A DNA stretch of 64,000 bases from Hyphomicrobiales bacterium (GCA_930633525.1 CAKNFP010000001.1:3843501-3907500); one strand, 5' to 3'. Numbered from the stretch's first letter, positions 9,400 through 18,095 are shown. Made by a program: numbers and translations. The notes: generated by a model from the letters alone, not told the origin.

Positions 9400-9468
9400 C
9401 GGCGACGGTTCCTCGCTGCTCAGCCAGGCCCGGCATGGGCGCGCATGCCGGGCGTGTTGATCAAGTCG

Positions 9469-10464
9469 TCAGCGTGCGACGACTTCCTTTTCCCAACGCT
9501 CTTTCCAGGCGTCCATCTTGGGAACGATCTTCTTCCAGTCGGCGATCAGGAGCGACCCCACGAGATCCTCCCCATACGGAACGTTGATGCCCTTGAGATC
9601 GAGCCCGGCGCGCGCAGGTGTATAGCCGAGATCCGACGCGTAGGTCGTCTGGCTCCCTTGGCTCAGAAGATGGTTGACGAATTTCTGGGCGAGCTCGGTG
9701 TTCGGGCGTCCTTTGACCACATGCACGGTCGACACGAGTGCGATGGCCCCCTCCTTCGGCGCCACGAAACCAAGATTGACGCCCTGCTTGTTGGCCCAGT
9801 CAACCCGCCCGCGCAGCCAGCGGGAGATGACGACCTCATTATTGCGGAAGAGGTCGAGCAGCTGCGGATGCTGGCTGTAGAAAACTGTGATGTGCTTGCC
9901 GAGTTCGGCCATCTTACGAAAGCCGGGATCGATATTGTCCTCATTGCCGCCGTTAAGCTTGGCCATCAACACGAGAAGCTCGATATTCGCCGCATCGAAA
10001 CCTGTCGTGCTGACCGCACCGTCATATTTCGGGTCCCACAGATCAAGCCAGGATGACGGCGCGGGTGATACCTCCTTCGGATTGTAAGCGATGCCATACT
10101 CTCCGAAATTCGTAATGACGCCGTACTCTGAAAAACGCGCTCTCGGATAGAGTTTATCGAGATTGGTCACGATCTTGGGATCGAGTTTCTCGAATGCACC
10201 CTGAGCTTCACCACGATAAGCCCAGGCCATATCGGCGTGGACAACATCGATTTCCTTGGCCATCGCCTTGGCTAGACCATCGGCACCCGACGCGGGAACA
10301 AACGTCACCTTGACGTCATTTTCCTTTTCAAACTGGGCGATGTTTTTCTTCAGGGCATCCGTGTAGGCACCACCAAAGGCACCCACCACGAGTTCTCTCG
10401 TTTGGGCCTGTGCGGACAGGGTCGCGGCCAGCGAAATGGCCATGGCTGCCAAAAACTTTCCCAT
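9469..10464 (-). CDS. ABC transporter substrate-binding protein, PotD-like
   Basis: Periplasmic binding protein of 331 residues. A Sec signal (MGKFLAAMAISLAATLSAQA) is followed by the opening strand ELVVGAFGGAYTDALKKNI, typical of the spermidine/putrescine and related group. SWLDLWDPKYDGAV and RGRVDWANKQG are family hallmarks. The ligand is not certain; polyamines, opines, amino-acid derivatives and thiamine-like molecules are all used by this group. It is the first gene of the leftward ABC operon, and a perfect palindrome lies in its promoter region. Confidence 0.87.
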   Translation of the reverse strand: MGKFLAAMAISLAATLSAQAQTRELVVGAFGGAYTDALKKNIAQFEKENDVKVTFVPASGADGLAKAMAKEIDVVHADMAWAYRGEAQGAFEKLDPKIVTNLDKLYPRARFSEYGVITNFGEYGIAYNPKEVSPAPSSWLDLWDPKYDGAVSTTGFDAANIELLVLMAKLNGGNEDNIDPGFRKMAELGKHITVFYSQHPQLLDLFRNNEVVISRWLRGRVDWANKQGVNLGFVAPKEGAIALVSTVHVVKGRPNTELAQKFVNHLLSQGSQTTYASDLGYTPARAGLDLKGINVPYGEDLVGSLLIADWKKIVPKMDAWKERWEKEVVAR

Positions 10465-10530
10465 CGTATTCCCCTTGCTGGAAGGCTTCTCTTATCGCAC
10501 AATGTATTGGAATATTATATAATGTTCAAC

Positions 10531-10544
10531 ATGAAAATTTTCAT
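10531..10544. promoter_or_regulatory. Perfect 14-bp palindrome upstream of the ABC operon
   Basis: ATGAAAATTTTCAT is a perfect palindrome 67-80 bases before the ATG of the solute-binding gene, in an AT-rich stretch that is probably its promoter. Its right half continues as ATTTTCATTC (10537-10546), identical to the decamer at 4460-4469 in front of the convergent operon. It is a candidate binding site for the RpiR regulator at 5638. Confidence 0.45.
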
Positions 10545-11463
10545 TCAATAACACCGGCAAGCCGGAACCCGCAGGCGCTCGTGAGCCATTCTCCAAGGGG
10601 ACACGCAACGGCGGGGTTCCGGAAAAGACCCGGCTGGATCAACGGGCCCGATGCCCGCAGGCACGACATGCGGGCCGCGTCCCCGGGGACCGCCAATCCC
10701 TCGACTCTGCCGCGGAACAGGTTGCTGTCGCTCTTACGGTGTGGCGAGCTGTGAGGCTCCTGGGCGAGACCGGACGCGCGGTTCCCCGGTGGCGCATTGC
10801 GCACGCCATCTCCCCCCGCAATCTCCGTGCGTCACGGGAGATGCCCTGGGTGACCCAGCCGCCGTCAGATCTTGCTGGTTGAGATAAGCCTCATCTCTCC
10901 GCGTCGGAAATTTGCGATTTCGGAACGCAGTTCAACGAAATCAAGCGGATCAGAAGACGCCATAACGAGTACAGAGCATGGAGGCTCCAGCATTGACGTA
11001 GTGCTTGCTCGAACCTTTACTGACCGTGAGCAGCGTCGAAGAGATGAAGATCCCGACCGCAGCCCTCAATTCGATATGAAGTTGCTTTGCCAATGCCGAA
11101 TATGGGCTCCGCTCGATGTCGTTGAGCGGACAAGGCGGGCGACAGATGCGGATCGAAAGGTCCACATCCGTTGCAGGCGGTAGCCGCCCCGCAAGCTGAG
11201 TGGCTCCATCCTATTGAGCGATTACCTGGCGAACCGCGTTGCCACAGAGCTATAGGCCGAGATGCGCCGGGCCCTGGCCGGCGCTCTCGGAAGCAGTGTC
11301 TTGGGTGGCATACAGGCTTCGACTACGCCCAACGTCCTCCGCATCGACCATATCGACTTCGTGAGCCACCCAGAGACTGGCCTTGAGCTGCCCCCGCAGG
11401 TCAAGGCCAGAAAACCGTGGGTGGAAGGCCAAGGCGCACAAGTACAACGTCACCTCAGATGGC
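10545..11463. other. Gene-poor stretch, no supported gene
   Basis: About 920 bases with only short open frames on both strands, none with a family I recognise or a good ribosome site. A small stem CCCGCA/TGCGGG lies near 10655. Given the mobile-element debris further right, this probably belongs to the same acquired and decaying stretch. Confidence 0.4.
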
Positions 11464-12717
11464 CTAGGCCTCGTGTATTGACATTGCCACGCCGAGCGAA
11501 CGGAGGTCATGCCAATAGGCCGGATATGTTTTGTTGACGCACTCTGGATCCTTGATGGTTACGCCCGGCACCATCAGACCCGCGAGCGCCAGGCTCATGG
11601 CTATCCGGTGATCTGAGTAAGTCTCTATCTCCGCGGCGTGAAACCTTTCCGCTGGCAGGGGTGTAACGACCAGGTCATCTTTGTCTTCGACCGCCAATCC
11701 AGGGGCCAGTCGCGAAAGCTCGTTGGCGAGGGCCGCAACACGGTCGCATTCCTTGACCCGAAGGTTTGCGATGCCTGTAAAGCGAACCGGCGCCGCGCAG
11801 AACGCGGCCAACACCGCCAGGGTTGGAACGGCATCCTGCATCTGCGACCCGTCGATTTCGCTCGGCAAGTTCGGGAATTGGCGGATCAAAGCGTGGGCGC
11901 GCGCATCAGGCTGGGTGAAGGCGCTCGCTGCCGTTCCGATGTTAATCTCCCCACCCGTCAGGACTTCCGCGGCCCACAAGTAGGTCGCAGCTGATGCGTC
12001 GGGCTCGATATGCATGTCGGCCGCGCGATATCCACCCGGCTGGACGACCCATGTTGTGGCGTTGCGTTCCTCGACGCGAGCGCCGAAATGGCGCATCGCG
12101 GCGCAAGTGAGGTCGACGTAGCCCCGCGCGCCGATGGCCTCGCCCTTGAGGTTGACGTGGACCGGGCGTGAGCCGCCGGCAGCCAACATCAACAGGGCAG
12201 AGATGTATTGGCTCGAAAGCCCGGCATCGACAGTGACACTGTCTCCTTCAAAACGGCCGCGTCCCTCGATCGTCACCGGCGGGCACCCCGTGGGCGCGCT
12301 TGCCGCGATCCCGAGTTGGCTGAGCGCCATAACCAGAGGTTCAATCGGCCGCTTCCGCATGTGCTCATCGCCGGTGACGACGACAACGCCGTCCGCCAGG
12401 GCGGCGGCCGCGGTCAGGAAGCGGGTGGCAGTACCAGCGTTACCCAGGAAAACGGGCTCGGAAGGCGCTCGGAGGCGACCCGTGCCATGGACGAGAAAGC
12501 TCGTTGCGTCAGGCTCATCGATCACCACGCCCATGCGCCTCAAAGCATTCGCCATATGGTGCGTGTCATCGCTCTTCAGCGCGCCGGTCAGGCGGCTCGT
12601 CCCGTTCGCGAGAGCGGCCAACAGAAGCGCACGATTGGTGATCGACTTCGACCCTGGCGGCGCAACAGCGCCGCGCAATGGGTGTTGAGGGGGGACCAAC
12701 GTCAGTGTCTTCGTCAT
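11464..12717 (-). CDS. aroA: 3-phosphoshikimate 1-carboxyvinyltransferase (EPSP synthase)
   Basis: Cytoplasmic enzyme of the shikimate pathway that joins phosphoenolpyruvate to shikimate 3-phosphate. At 417 residues it is near the usual length. Visible landmarks are PGSKSITNRALLLAAL (Lys24), LGNAGTATRFL (91-101), LSSQYISALLM, RVKECDRVAALA, and SDHRIAMSLALAGL with a C-terminal KTYPAYW. The residue matching E. coli Pro101, a position that influences glyphosate binding, is Phe100. The gene stands alone, far from the cmk-rpsA neighbourhood usual for aroA in these bacteria, beside an integrase remnant; it may be a second, acquired copy. Whether it makes the cell glyphosate-tolerant is only an inference. 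Confidence 0.92.
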   Translation of the reverse strand: MTKTLTLVPPQHPLRGAVAPPGSKSITNRALLLAALANGTSRLTGALKSDDTHHMANALRRMGVVIDEPDATSFLVHGTGRLRAPSEPVFLGNAGTATRFLTAAAALADGVVVVTGDEHMRKRPIEPLVMALSQLGIAASAPTGCPPVTIEGRGRFEGDSVTVDAGLSSQYISALLMLAAGGSRPVHVNLKGEAIGARGYVDLTCAAMRHFGARVEERNATTWVVQPGGYRAADMHIEPDASAATYLWAAEVLTGGEINIGTAASAFTQPDARAHALIRQFPNLPSEIDGSQMQDAVPTLAVLAAFCAAPVRFTGIANLRVKECDRVAALANELSRLAPGLAVEDKDDLVVTPLPAERFHAAEIETYSDHRIAMSLALAGLMVPGVTIKDPECVNKTYPAYWHDLRSLGVAMSIHEA

Positions 12718-12816
12718 CTGTTCTTCGCCTGCCTACCAAATCGCGGCGCCAAGCTGCCATGTCCGGGCTGGATAGAACACCTCATTTTTTTGCCCCTAGC
12801 CTGGCACCACCCAAAC

Positions 12817-12971
12817 GAGCCCGACCGGCCGTTGTCGAACATGGCTTTGCTCATGATACTGCGCGGATGAAGGTCGATGCCACGGCTCATGGTTTCCGTT
12901 CGTCCTTCCGTGACTGGGCTGCAGAGACCACGCATTTCCCCCGCGATGTCTGCGAGATGGCCCTCGCCCAA
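12817..12971 (+). pseudogene. Tyrosine integrase remnant (C-terminal part)
   Basis: The plus strand reads EPDRPLSNMALLMILRG, then after a shift of frame near 12866 continues MKVDATAHGFRSSFRDWAAE and THFPRDVCEMALAQ. This is the catalytic core of P4-type phage/island integrases, including the HGFRS motif with one of the catalytic arginines. The N-terminal two thirds and the Tyr nucleophile region are absent. It is a dead relic that marks past island integration near aroA. Confidence 0.75.
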
Positions 12972-13093
12972 GGGTCTGCTGCACTGCCTCGACCACATCG
13001 AGACCGTCTTCCATATGGGCGCTGAGATCAATGAGCTTAGCTGCGAGACGGGGATGCCGCGACCGCATGACCTGAGGTTTCTGCTCGCCGCGG

Positions 13094-13498
13094 ATGGCGC
13101 AGAAAGGGCTTGCCCCGAAGATCAACGCGACGGCGGAGGCACTGGCCACGTCCAGCATGTGGCGCTCGTCCCACAACAAGCGGCGCTGCATCATCCCGGT
13201 CGACAACTTCTTCGAGTGGCAGCCGGCCAACGCGGGAAACCCCAAGCACCCCTCTGCCATCGCCATGGCGGACCGCGAGCCCTTCGGCCTAGCCGGCATC
13301 TGGACGGCCTATGAGCGAGCGCCAGGTCAGTGGCAGCACAACTTTGCCATCATCACCTGCCCGGCCAACGAGCTTGTTTCGAAGATACACCACCGCACGC
13401 CAGCGATTCTGGCGCAGGCTCCTTACGAGCGGTGGCTCGCTTGCATCAAGCCGGATCCGCATGATCTGCTCACGCCGTTCCCGTCCGACCTGATGCCA
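13094..13498 (+). pseudogene. SRAP (SOS-response-associated peptidase, YedK-like) fragment
   Basis: The frame reads KINATAEAL, RRCIIPVDNFFEWQ, PFGLAGIWTAYE, HNFAIITCPANELVSKIHHR and PAILAQAPYERWL, the middle and late part of SRAP proteins that crosslink abasic sites in single-stranded DNA. The N-terminus carrying the obligatory Cys2 is missing, and after about 13498 the sequence loses similarity. The protein would therefore be inactive. It sits in a row of three decayed genes. Confidence 0.7.
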
Positions 13499-13597
13499 GC
13501 GCATAGAAAAACCCTCTGCGTGTCTGACGCGGCAGCATCGCCTGTTCGCGGACTTTAGCAAGCTTACGCCTGAGAGGCGGGCAGTCCTTGTCCTCCC

Positions 13598-13738
13598 GGA
13601 AGGCCCCTGGCGCGGGTCTATTTTCAAGGCCGTGATGTTGCCGACATCATGGTCGGGCGCGGGCTGGCAATGCCCTATGACTGTCCCCGTGGTCGCCGCC
13701 CCCGCCGTATCGATTGGTGTGCAAGGCTGGGAGGCTAG
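13598..13738 (+). pseudogene. Thermonuclease-like (SNase fold) C-terminal fragment
   Basis: The plus strand reads RPLARVYFQGRDVADIMVGR, GLAMPYDCPRGRRPRRIDW, then CARLGG and a stop. The 'GRDVADIMVxxGLAMPY' plus final 'WC' pattern is the end of small thermonuclease-family proteins common in rhizobial islands. Nothing upstream gives the catalytic half, so this is a broken remnant. Confidence 0.5.
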
Positions 13739-13751
13739 GGTCCAGACTCGT

Positions 13752-14150
13752 TCAGTGGCCCGGTTGCCATTCTGGGAAGGATCGGCAGTCAAGATCGAGC
13801 CATGGCACATCGTGTGACGTCCATATGTGGAATTCGGGGCGCAGACCCGGATCGTCATCGAGCGTCGCGACACGCAAGATCACATGTGGCTGTACCGGTC
13901 GCTCAGCAAACAGGTGAGTTCCACAATTTCCGCAGAACTGTCGGAGCTTGCCCGGCGACGACTCGAACGCTCGCAAGTTTTCCCGACCTCTTTTGATCCT
14001 GAAGTGCTCGCGCAATACTCCGGCCGTCGTCGTGAACGGGCTTGCATGAGCCTTACGGCAGGTTATGCAGTGACAATGCCCAATCGGCATGTCGAGCTGA
14101 TCGATTTCGTAAGTGATATCTCCGCACAGGCAGCTGCCGCTTAGAGCCAC
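13752..14150 (-). CDS. GFA family protein (CENP-V/GFA zinc fold)
   Basis: A 132-residue cytoplasmic zinc protein. Zinc ligands are visible in GSCLCGDITYEI (two Cys), GHCHCITCRKAHAS (three Cys) and RQFCGNCGTHLF (two Cys), the arrangement of the glutathione-dependent formaldehyde-activating family. Most members have no proven function. The start is GTG at 14150, because that frame continues straight into the zinc motif. This GTG lies inside the last codons of the short frame 14141-14293, so translation may be coupled to that small gene. Confidence 0.85.
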   Translation of the reverse strand: MALSGSCLCGDITYEIDQLDMPIGHCHCITCRKAHASPFTTTAGVLREHFRIKRGRENLRAFESSPGKLRQFCGNCGTHLFAERPVQPHVILRVATLDDDPGLRPEFHIWTSHDVPWLDLDCRSFPEWQPGH

Positions 14151-14293
14151 GGTTGTCCTCCCCCTCTAAATGCTCTGCTTATTATAGCCAGGATGCCTAT
14201 CGAGGGGGAGAGAAGCCCAATGACTCCGGCCCCGAACCCTCCCAGCACAGCAATGCTTCCGACGATCCTAAGCAGTCCGCCAATGTTCTTCAT
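14141..14293 (-). CDS. Possible small membrane protein (50 residues)
   Basis: A short frame reads MKNIGGLLRIVGSIAVLGGF, GAGVIGLLSPSIGILAIISR, AFRGGGQPWL and stop. It is strongly hydrophobic with a basic C-terminal end, fitting one or two membrane spans. An AGGGCGG-like site lies about 4 bases before its ATG, and its stop overlaps the GTG start of the GFA gene by several bases, which suggests coupled translation. I know no family for it. Confidence 0.4.
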   Translation of the reverse strand: MKNIGGLLRIVGSIAVLGGFGAGVIGLLSPSIGILAIISRAFRGGGQPWL

Positions 14294-14356
14294 CTGCCGC
14301 CCTCGGATTCATTGTGACCTCGGCGCATCGGCTAGTGCGCTAGGTTGAGAGGCTAA

Positions 14357-14752
14357 GGCGCCGTATGGTGCGGCGCCAATGCACGCTCTTTGATGTTGCA
14401 TGTTCCCGCAAATCAGACTCAGTGGACTCACAAGCCTCAACACGTTGCGTAGAAAGGGTTCCGGCCCATTCAACGCACGTAAATAGGCCGAAAGTTTCGC
14501 GGGCCTGGTCAATCTAATGCGTCGCAAGTTGCGACGCATTATGGCGAAAACACCAGACGGATTAGCGTTCTCGCCACAGTGCCGGAAACCGCTGGGATTG
14601 CCGTGGCGATCGATTGGAGTCGCAAAATTTCCGACTCCAAGTCTGCGCACCTGGAGCGGTCTTTGACTTCGCCAAATTTGCGAAGTCAAAATAGGTCGAT
14701 GCGATCAAGTCGCCAAATTGCCAACGCGGTCAGTGCAAGTCCCGGCGCGTTG
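14357..14752. repeat. Cluster of inverted repeats (seven stem-loops in 400 bases)
   Basis: Successive inverted repeats occupy this non-coding stretch: GGCGCCG/CGGCGCC (14357-14377); CGAAA-G-TTTCG (14489-14499) within AGGCC/GGCCT (14485-14506); TAATGCGTCGCAA-G-TTGCGACGCATTA (14515-14541, perfect 13+13); TGGCGAAAAC/GTTCTCGCCA (14542-14576, 9 of 10); TTGGAGTCG/CGACTCCAA (14614-14640); TTTGACTTCGC/GCGAAGTCAAA (14662-14690); CAACGCG/CGCGTTG (14722-14752). No open frame there looks coding. They could be operators, a structured RNA, or an element end; no T runs support terminators. Confidence 0.6.
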
Positions 14753-15087
14753 CAGCAACTGCCACCGCCTTGCTATGGGGCCAATCGGGATTGCTCAAGG
14801 GGCGACGGTATGGGCCGCGCATGGGCGGCTGTTCTTTCGTGTCCCAGATGCGAAGGGCGCGTAGCCGTCGCTGCCCATCGGAAGTAGTGGCGAGGGGCTT
14901 GTCAGTAATGCTTCCCATATCGTCCACCTAGCTGATGAGGACTGCAAGCGGCGCTCCAGCGCTACGGGATGTCTGGCGTTAAATTACCTCCAGATAGTGT
15001 AAAGTGAATAATTCCGTAACCATCGACATGATCTGCTCTCGACAGAATGGTCTCGCGGCCAGGTGCCACGCCGCAAAAGGAAACACT

Positions 15088-16200
15088 ATGCTGAAACGCC
15101 GGCTCACCCGTATCGCTTCTGCTGCCCTCGCGTCCACCTCCCTCGCCCTATCGCCACTGTCGGTGCAAGCCTGCACCTCCTTCATGATTTCAGCGAAGGA
15201 TGGTTCTCGGGTCTATGGTCGAACCATGGAATTTGGCCTGCCACTCCAGTCCGAACTGGCTGTGATGCCGCGCGGCTATACGTTCAAAGGCACCGGCCCG
15301 GACGGCACGACGGGTACAGGCCTCGAATGGACCGGGAAATATGGCGCATTCGGCGCCAACGGCCTGGGCCTATCCGTGCTCATTGATGGCATGAACGAGA
15401 AGGGCCTCGCCGGCGGCCTTCTGTTCTTCCCCAACCTCGCCAAATTCCAGGACGTGCCAGCCTCCGAAGCGAAGAACTCCATCGCCTCCTTCGAGCTGCT
15501 GACATGGATCCTCACCAATTTCGCCACGGTCGAAGAGGTGAAGGCAGAGCTGCCCAAGATCAAGGTTTCGACTGCGCCACAGGCGGCCTTCAACGGTCCT
15601 GTGCCGCTGCATGTGACCCTGCATGATCTCGCCGGTAAGAGCATCGTCATCGAGTATGTCGACGGTAAGCTTAACATGTACGACAACCCGACCGGCGTGA
15701 TGACCAATGCTCCCGCCTTTCCGTGGCATCTCGCCAATGTCGGTCTCTACGGCAATCTCTCTGCGGACGAGCCCGGGCCGCGAAAAGTAGGAAGCCTTAC
15801 CATCGCCCAGCCCAGCACCGGGGCGGGACTGCACGGCCTTCCGGGGGACGTCCTGTCACCCTCTCGCTTCGTACGCGCCTTCATGTTCACCCAGAACCTG
15901 CCGGAGCTGGCGACCGGCCTCGATGCCATGAACGCGGCGCGGCATATTCTCAACAATTTCGACATTCCGCCGGGTGCAGTGGCAACGCAGGCTGGTAGTT
16001 CAACTGGCGGCGGTGTCGCCGGCTTCGAGACCACGGAATGGACCGTGGCAGCGGATCTCAAAAACGGCGTCTATTCGATCTGGGATTACGCTAACCAGAC
16101 GCCGCGCTACATCACCGCTAAGGACCTCGATCTGGACGCCAAGGTGATCCGGTTCATCCCGTTTAACCAGAAGCCAGCCTACCTCAACCTATCGAAGTAA
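15088..16200 (+). CDS. Linear amide C-N hydrolase, choloylglycine hydrolase family
   Basis: Secreted N-terminal-nucleophile hydrolase of 371 residues; the family cleaves bile-salt amides, penicillin V or N-acyl homoserine lactones. A Sec signal (MLKRRLTRIASAALASTSLA...SVQA) should be cut just before Cys29 (CTSFMISAKDGSRVYGRTME), freeing the catalytic Cys as the new N-terminus. The Arg in YGRTMEF and Asn in TNAPAFPWH fit conserved family positions. I chose ATG 15088 because AAAAGG lies 7 bases upstream and the signal peptide starts there; an upstream start at 15004 adds an unlikely leader. It stands alone; quorum quenching or penicillin acylase activity is possible but unproven. Confidence 0.87.
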   Translation: MLKRRLTRIASAALASTSLALSPLSVQACTSFMISAKDGSRVYGRTMEFGLPLQSELAVMPRGYTFKGTGPDGTTGTGLEWTGKYGAFGANGLGLSVLIDGMNEKGLAGGLLFFPNLAKFQDVPASEAKNSIASFELLTWILTNFATVEEVKAELPKIKVSTAPQAAFNGPVPLHVTLHDLAGKSIVIEYVDGKLNMYDNPTGVMTNAPAFPWHLANVGLYGNLSADEPGPRKVGSLTIAQPSTGAGLHGLPGDVLSPSRFVRAFMFTQNLPELATGLDAMNAARHILNNFDIPPGAVATQAGSSTGGGVAGFETTEWTVAADLKNGVYSIWDYANQTPRYITAKDLDLDAKVIRFIPFNQKPAYLNLSK

Positions 16201-16338
16201 GCGCGCTGCGCGACGATGCTTGCCAGGTCCAAGGATTGGCTCAAAGACATCCGATCTGGCTTGCATATCGACTGGTTGGGCCGAAAATTCCTGCTAATGT
16301 TCCGGCGTTCCTCTGCCTATACCAGTCGACCGCCTGAT

Positions 16339-16605
16339 TCACCGTGTCGGGGTGCGGGAGGTAGGGAGATGTTGTGTCCCGGCGATAAGGCTCCGGGTTT
16401 CAGTGGGCAGCTCCTTTGTGTTCCAATAGCCCAGATCGCGAAGCGCCTTCCGACTCAGCTTGACAGTGATGAGAGATAGCCCTGTCCCTTTGGCTATATA
16501 GCTCGTCGTGTCGTTGAAGAGCCGGTCGCGCTGTAACCTATCCAACATGAACTGACGGACGCGGTAGGCTGCCGGCGAAAGCCATCTATTCCTCGCCGTC
16601 ATCAT
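16339..16605 (-). CDS. Hypothetical protein with possible helix-turn-helix
   Basis: An 88-residue basic frame. AYRVRQFMLDRLQRDRL followed by TTSYIAKGTGLSLITVKLSR and KALRDLGYWN looks like a winged or simple helix-turn-helix, in which the second helix is TVKLSRKALRDL. No family is recognised, the ribosome site is weak (GAAGAGC), and it lies alone between two secreted-protein genes. It could be a small regulator or a spurious frame. Confidence 0.35.
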   Translation of the reverse strand: MMTARNRWLSPAAYRVRQFMLDRLQRDRLFNDTTSYIAKGTGLSLITVKLSRKALRDLGYWNTKELPTETRSLIAGTQHLPTSRTPTR

Positions 16606-16677
16606 TTACAGCGGCTCTTCATTCGGCTATCGAGCAATGGCTTCGACACCGAAGAACGAAAGACTGGGGGATCTACT

Positions 16678-16944
16678 ATGAAACTATTGGGACCGGCGAG
16701 TGCGCTTGCGCTGTTACTGATTGCAGCGCCGGCGCTGGCTATGCCCGCGGGCATGGGTGAGGGCTGCCAAAAGGTCTACCAAGTGTTCGACTCATCCAAA
16801 AGCCCGAAGGCATTCGCCAAGGGCAAGACCAAGGGATGCGGCTATGCCTATGGCAAGGCCAACATTGCCGAAGCGCGCAAGGCGGCCCTCAACTTCTGCA
16901 AAGGGCATGGAGGCGATGGCTGCCGCGTCGTAGACAGCAGATAG
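16678..16944 (+). CDS. Small secreted cysteine-containing protein
   Basis: An 88-residue protein with a clear Sec signal (MKLLGPASALALLLIAAPAL, cut near ALA) and a mature part of about 65 residues. The mature chain has four Cys (EGCQK, GCGYAYGK, NFCKG, DGCRVVDSR) that can form two disulfides, and the repeat-like AEARKAALNFCKGHGGDGC resembles small periplasmic proteins of the DUF4189 kind. A GGGGGA ribosome site lies 8 bases before ATG. Function unknown. Confidence 0.65.
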   Translation: MKLLGPASALALLLIAAPALAMPAGMGEGCQKVYQVFDSSKSPKAFAKGKTKGCGYAYGKANIAEARKAALNFCKGHGGDGCRVVDSR

Positions 16945-17767
16945 CACCATCAGCAGTCGACGCGTTGCTCGATGCATCCCCTTTCTCGCCGCCCAGCGCG
17001 CTTTGTGGTTGCCGGGCGGCGGTGGTTCGGGGGAGCCGCTGCATCGGCGCCCGCGCTAGTGCATCCGTGGTTGCGGGCGAGGTGATGGTAACTTCCACCA
17101 ACGGTGAGAGTTCGATCGCGCCAGCCGGTTGAACTCGAACGGCACGGTCACCGGCCCCGCAAACCATGAGCCATCGGGGTTCTCCGATGGTCGCCTTCTG
17201 CCCCCACGCCGACGGTCGGCATCCCTGCCCGACGGCGGCGACGACTTCGCGGATGACAAAGCCGCAATGTCGGATGCGTCACCCATGCGGGATCCATCAG
17301 AGGACCTTCCGGAAATTCGCCAGAGACACGACCCCGCCCGGTTCGCGGGCCGCTGGTGACGCTTCGACAGGCCGCTCCAGGCGTTAGACCGTGCATCCGC
17401 CGGCGACCTTCTCCTTTTCGTGTCCGCGCCGCCGCGAGGCACGTTCCGGAAACAACGAGCGCCCGGTCCTCTCTTCCCAGCGCCGCCGGATAATCGGCCA
17501 CTGCAATCCCCTCCCCTCCACTGGACACCACCCCGGAGGCAACAGCCCCGCCCAGACGAGCCATTCCCGGCCGGCTGGCTCAGGTGGCAGGTTATCGCCT
17601 GCATCCTCTCCGTAGGGTCCGAGGTCGACCTTCTCGATCATCGGCCGCACCAGACCGAGCCGCGCAAGCGCATTCATGTCCTTGAGAGGGCCGCCGTATG
17701 GGTGCCCGCCCTCGGCTTCCAGCGCCGCCTGGGCGGGGTCAGAACAAGAGCTGCTTGAAATCGTACT
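16945..17767. other. Gene-poor stretch, probable decayed sequence
   Basis: About 820 very GC-rich bases. Several overlapping frames exist, but none has family features I recognise with confidence. On the minus strand 17384-17677 an open frame (LVWAGLLPPGWCPVEGRG...) reads somewhat like protein, and near 17140 FAGPVTVPFEFN recalls the end of TonB-type proteins; both are too weak to call. The recombinase and transposase debris begins directly to the right. Confidence 0.35.
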
Positions 17768-18095
17768 CTAAGGCCTAACACAGAGTGAACGTTCGTCACG
17801 AGCCCGCATGATAGTCTGCCGGCTCGCCGCGAATTTCCTGGCGATGTCCGAAACACTCTTTCCGGTCGCGAGATTATCACGCACTTCGTGCTTCTGTTCC
17901 TTGCTGAGCGTCAAAGGTCGGCCCAGGGCTTTTCCCCCAAATTTTCCGGACCTGATGCCAGATTAGGTACGCGCGATCAGCAAATCTCGCTCGAACTGCG
18001 CGACGGCGTTGAGGACCCGCTTGGTTATCGTGCCAAAGGAGCTGGTAAGATCAACGCCACCCAGAATTAGACAATAGGCACGCGCGTGCCGCACC
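17768..18095 (-). pseudogene. Serine recombinase (resolvase) remnant
   Basis: Reading leftward: YCLILGGVDLTSSFG, VLNAVAQFERDLLIART, then an in-frame TAA where a Gln codon is expected, then SGIRSGKFGGKALGRPLTLS, KEQKHEVRDNLATGKSVSDI and ARKFAASRQTIMRA. This is the end of the catalytic domain and the helix-turn-helix of a resolvase/invertase. The N-terminus with the catalytic serine is missing because the sequence switches to an IS6 transposase near 18090. The stop codon and truncation make it a pseudogene. Confidence 0.8.

Noticed and set aside
10872..11537. Several small frames between the ABC operon and aroA
   Set aside because: No ribosome sites, no motifs, and frames on both strands compete; treated as non-coding.
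13752..14150. GFA protein as a proven formaldehyde-detoxifying enzyme
   Set aside because: The zinc fold is clear, but that activity is disputed for the family and no formaldehyde genes are nearby; named by family only.
14515..14690. Integron attC sites
   Set aside because: The stems are palindromic, but I find no integron integrase, no GTTRRRY core pattern and no gene cassettes.
17056..17604. Minus-strand frames resembling the end of a TonB-type protein
   Set aside because: Only a short FAGPVTVPFEFN-like match; too weak to support even a pseudogene.
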